Source of the DNA: Oscillospiraceae bacterium
Lineage (GTDB): Bacteria > Bacillota > Clostridia > Oscillospirales > Oscillospiraceae
Direction of reading: 5' to 3'
Assembly (NCBI GenBank): GCA_031260745.1
Contig: JAISKY010000059.1
Location: 1-8,113 of the forward strand
DNA: 8,113 nucleotides
Numbering within the stretch: position 1 is the first letter of the stretch; every line of letters begins with the position of its first letter. The position numbers and the translations under genes are program-made. Shown one piece after another: positions 6,820-8,113 of the stretch. The notes beneath the pieces are model-generated. The model saw only the letters and a program-made list of their open reading frames with translations, was not told the origin of the DNA and did not search any database.

Positions 6820-6827
6820 TCACCCCC
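6820..6827 (-). promoter_or_regulatory. atpB ribosome binding site that decides the TTG start
   Basis: GGGGGTGA on the minus strand matches the GGAGGTGA consensus at seven of eight bases and ends 6 bases before the TTG. It supports TTG as the true start of atpB. The TGA of the upstream leader frame is part of this site. Its G5 run is identical to the G5 arm of the terminator hairpin 14 bases earlier. Confidence 0.75.
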
Positions 6828-6867
6828 ATAAAAGGAAAAACCCCCGAATCGGGGGAATGCAAAGCAT
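6820..6867 (-). CDS. Possible 15-codon leader peptide of the atp operon
   Basis: An ATG at 6865-6867 opens a frame of 15 codons, MLCIPPIRGFFLLWG, ending in TGA at 6820-6822. It is preceded by AGGGTGGAG (6875-6883), whose GGAG lies 7 bases from the ATG, a normal ribosome binding arrangement. The frame runs right through the terminator hairpin and U-tract (Pro-Pro-Ile-Arg-Gly-Phe-Phe-Leu-Leu) and stops inside the atpB Shine-Dalgarno sequence, 6 bases before the TTG. I infer that translating ribosomes could melt the terminator and then hand over to atpB. The peptide is short and hydrophobic with no recognised family. Part of its composition is forced by the U-tract, so chance is a real alternative. 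Confidence 0.4.
   Translation of the reverse strand: MLCIPPIRGFFLLWG
6829..6855 (-). terminator. Intrinsic terminator in the atp leader (attenuator candidate)
   Basis: On the minus strand CCCCCG-ATT-CGGGGG forms a six-base-pair GC hairpin (6841-6855) followed directly by TTTTTCCTTTT. This is the form of a Rho-independent terminator pointing toward atpB. It ends only about 16 bases before the atpB TTG, so no promoter can fit after it. It lies about 95 bases after the likely start of transcription. It is also the first intrinsic terminator found downstream of mnmG, so it may end mnmG transcripts as well. Confidence 0.75.
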
Positions 6868-6954
6868 TTGCGCTCTCCACCCTAAAGCGCCAAATTGAAA
6901 CGGTTTTCAACTGTTGATAAGTCGAATTTTCAATAATTTTGTTATTCTCTGATT

Positions 6955-6983
6955 ATTTTACCACGCTGTCCATTATGTGTCAA
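6955..6983 (-). promoter_or_regulatory. Sigma-A promoter of the atp operon
   Basis: On the minus strand a perfect TTGACA (-35, 6978-6983) and TAAAAT (-10, 6955-6960) are separated by exactly 17 bases. An A-tract (6987-6992) just upstream may act as an UP element. Transcription should start near 6948. It is the best promoter in the window and points at atpB with no other gene between, so it most likely drives the whole operon. Confidence 0.8.
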
Positions 6984-7031
6984 GTCTTTTTTACAGAAAA
7001 TTATTACCAAAGATGTGCCTTAAAACGCTAT

Positions 7032-7138
7032 GCAAATTGCCAAAACGCACAATAATTTTACGATATATGTTGAATTATATACCAATAATCCGCGGCAATC
7101 ATAAGCAACTCCGGATTATTAAGGCAATTTGCCATTAA
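7032..7138 (-). repeat. Cluster of inverted repeats between mnmG and the atp promoter
   Basis: Three pairings are visible in this AT-rich stretch. TTAA-GGCAA/TTGCC-TTAA forms a nine-base-pair hairpin with one bulged base (7119-7138). AATAATCCG/CGGATTATT is a perfect nine-base repeat around a 19-base loop (7084-7120), and it shares two bases with the first hairpin. The ten bases GCAAATTGCC at 7032-7041 are the exact reverse complement of 7123-7132. None is followed by a U-tract. They could be mnmG 3' stability structures, an operator or a degenerate small repeat element. No gene is visible between 6984 and 7196. Confidence 0.5.
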
Positions 7139-7196
7139 GTACACCGGCAGAATCGCGGCAACTTTATCAAATTCGTTGACAATTCACATCAATGTT

Positions 7197-8113
7197 TTAT
7201 TTCAGCCAAATCATTAGCGCGGCGATGTCGGACGGACTTACGCCGCTTATTCGAGCCGCCTGACCGAAGTTCTCCGGCTTTATTTTCGCGAGTTTCTGCC
7301 GAGCCTCCAACCTTAGCGTAGAAATTGCGGAGTAGTCAATATCGGGCGGCAGTTTCTTGGTTTCTACGCGCTTGAAATCTTCCGCTTCGCGCTCCTGACG
7401 TTTTATATAACCCTCGTATTTTATCGTCGTTTCGACTTCCTTAATGACTTCCGGAGAAAGCTCCGCTCCGGTTCTGTGTTCCTCGGTTACGACACTGTTA
7501 TAAGAGTTTTCAGGACGTTTAAGCAAATTGGCAAGACTTACTCCGGGCGGTACGAAAGTGTTTGACAACCGCTCTATTTCCGCGTTGATTTGTTGTATTT
7601 TATCCATAGTTTGGCGGAATGTTCCGTCGGGAACAATTCCCGCGTTGTAACCAAGTTCTCGCAATCGGCAATCCGCGTTATCCTGACGGTGCAAAAGACG
7701 AAATTCGTTCCGGCTTGTCATCATTCGATACGGTTCGTTAGTGCCTTTCGTGACTAAATCGTCAATCAGGACGCCGATGTAACCGTCGCTCCTGTGAACG
7801 ATTAGCGGTTCGCGGTTCAGAATTTTCAGAGCGGCGTTAGCTCCGGCAAGGAAACCCTGAACGGCGGCTTCCTCGTAGCCTGACGTTCCGTTGAACTGTC
7901 CCGCTCCGTATAAACCGGGTTGCTTTTTAGATTCCAACGTAACCGTTAATTCAAGCGGGTCAATACAATCGTATTCAATGGCGTAGGCGGGGCGAGTGAC
8001 CTCCGCGTGTTCCAGCCCCTTGATGGTGCGGAGCATTTCAATTTGAACGTCCTCCGGCATTGAACTGGAGAAACCCTGAATGTAAAGTTCCTCCGTATTA
8101 AGCCCCATTGGTT
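7197..8113 (-). CDS. mnmG: tRNA uridine-5-carboxymethylaminomethyl modification enzyme MnmG, C-terminal half
   Basis: MnmG (GidA) is an FAD enzyme that works with the GTPase MnmE to modify the wobble uridine (U34) of several tRNAs in the cytoplasm. The window holds roughly 305 residues of the expected 620-630; the N-terminal FAD domain lies beyond the right edge. The frame stays open to the edge, so the apparent Met at 8106-8108 is internal. Recognisable blocks are RPAYAIEYD, the FAD-contacting GAGQFNGTSGYEEAA, TSRNEFRLLHRQDNAD, YEGYIKRQ and the C-terminal tRNA/MnmE-binding block ending FGQAARISGVSPSDI. The C-terminus is complete. No rsmG follows, although that gene often does. No clear dedicated terminator lies between its stop and the atp leader. 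Confidence 0.96.
   Translation of the reverse strand, partial: PMGLNTEELYIQGFSSSMPEDVQIEMLRTIKGLEHAEVTRPAYAIEYDCIDPLELTVTLESKKQPGLYGAGQFNGTSGYEEAAVQGFLAGANAALKILNREPLIVHRSDGYIGVLIDDLVTKGTNEPYRMMTSRNEFRLLHRQDNADCRLRELGYNAGIVPDGTFRQTMDKIQQINAEIERLSNTFVPPGVSLANLLKRPENSYNSVVTEEHRTGAELSPEVIKEVETTIKYEGYIKRQEREAEDFKRVETKKLPPDIDYSAISTLRLEARQKLAKIKPENFGQAARISGVSPSDIAALMIWLK

Larger units (their letters stand above)
6814..6948 (-). promoter_or_regulatory. Structured 5' leader of the atp operon
   Basis: This is the predicted untranslated leader, about 135 bases from the inferred start of transcription (near 6948) to the atpB start. In order on the minus strand it holds four elements. First is ATTGAAA (6928-6934), followed by GTTGAAA (6905-6911); both are able to pair with TTTCAAT (6894-6900). 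Second is a GCGCUUU/AGAGCGC stem-loop (6870-6890) whose loop, AGGGUGG, contributes to the leader-peptide ribosome binding site. Third is a small AATGC/GCATT hairpin that contains the leader ATG. Fourth is the terminator. It resembles an attenuation leader, but I recognise no known riboswitch, T-box or protein-binding motif in it. Confidence 0.55.

Noticed and set aside
6797..6829. ATG at 6827-6829 as the atpB start
   Set aside because: It is out of frame with atpB and reaches a TGA after ten codons. The TTG at 6811-6813 has the correct frame and spacing.
7074..7079. A second atp promoter with a TATAAT box
   Set aside because: No acceptable -35 sequence lies 16-18 bases upstream, and the promoter at 6955-6983 is far better.
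7084..7120. A mnmG intrinsic terminator
   Set aside because: The nine-base stem has a 19-base loop and is followed by GGTATATAATTC rather than a U-tract.
8106..8108. ATG as the start of a short mnmG
   Set aside because: The frame continues open to the window edge, and the residues there match the middle of MnmG, so this Met is internal.
1..8113. tRNA, rRNA, CRISPR, insertion sequence or phage genes
   Set aside because: I saw no cloverleaf-like sequence, regularly spaced repeats, transposase-like frame or terminal repeats. Almost all the sequence is explained by core housekeeping genes.

Overview
The window holds an almost complete bacterial energy locus. All of its real genes lie on the minus strand, so the biological order runs from the right edge to the left edge. 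It starts with the C-terminal half of mnmG (gidA, tRNA wobble-uridine modification), followed by a 383-base intergenic region. Then come all eight structural genes of an F1Fo ATP synthase in the standard order a-c-b-delta-alpha-gamma-beta-epsilon (atpB-E-F-H-A-G-D-C). After a hairpin terminator, the first 67 codons of an unidentified small gene run off the left edge.

The protein sequences look like those of an anaerobic Bacillota/Clostridia-type bacterium. This is suggested by the 72-residue c subunit, the EELSEED form of the beta-subunit motif and strong GGAGG-type ribosome binding sites. It is an inference from family resemblance, not a firm placement. mnmG lying directly upstream of atp recalls the origin-proximal mnmG-rsmG-parAB-atp neighbourhood of many bacteria, but rsmG, parAB and atpI are absent here.

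The eight atp genes are tightly packed. F-H overlap by 4 bases, H-A abut with no gap, and D-C are one base apart. The other gaps are 20 to 75 bases, so they most likely form one transcription unit. AtpB, AtpE and AtpF build the membrane Fo sector, AtpA, AtpG, AtpD and AtpC build F1, and AtpH joins the stator. All the signature catalytic and proton-translocating residues that I checked are present, so the enzyme should work. The c subunit lacks the usual sodium ligands, which points to protons as the coupling ion.

The most interesting part is the atp leader (about 6814-6948). A near-consensus sigma-A promoter (TTGACA-17-TAAAAT) lies about 135 bases upstream of atpB. A complete intrinsic terminator (C5/G5 hairpin plus U-tract) lies between that promoter and the atpB ribosome binding site, with no room for another promoter after it. 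A possible 15-codon leader peptide with its own Shine-Dalgarno sequence is read straight through the terminator, and its stop codon falls inside the atpB Shine-Dalgarno sequence, just before a TTG start. Together these suggest that the whole ATP synthase operon is controlled by transcription attenuation combined with translational coupling. I do not know of this arrangement as a described regulator of atp operons.
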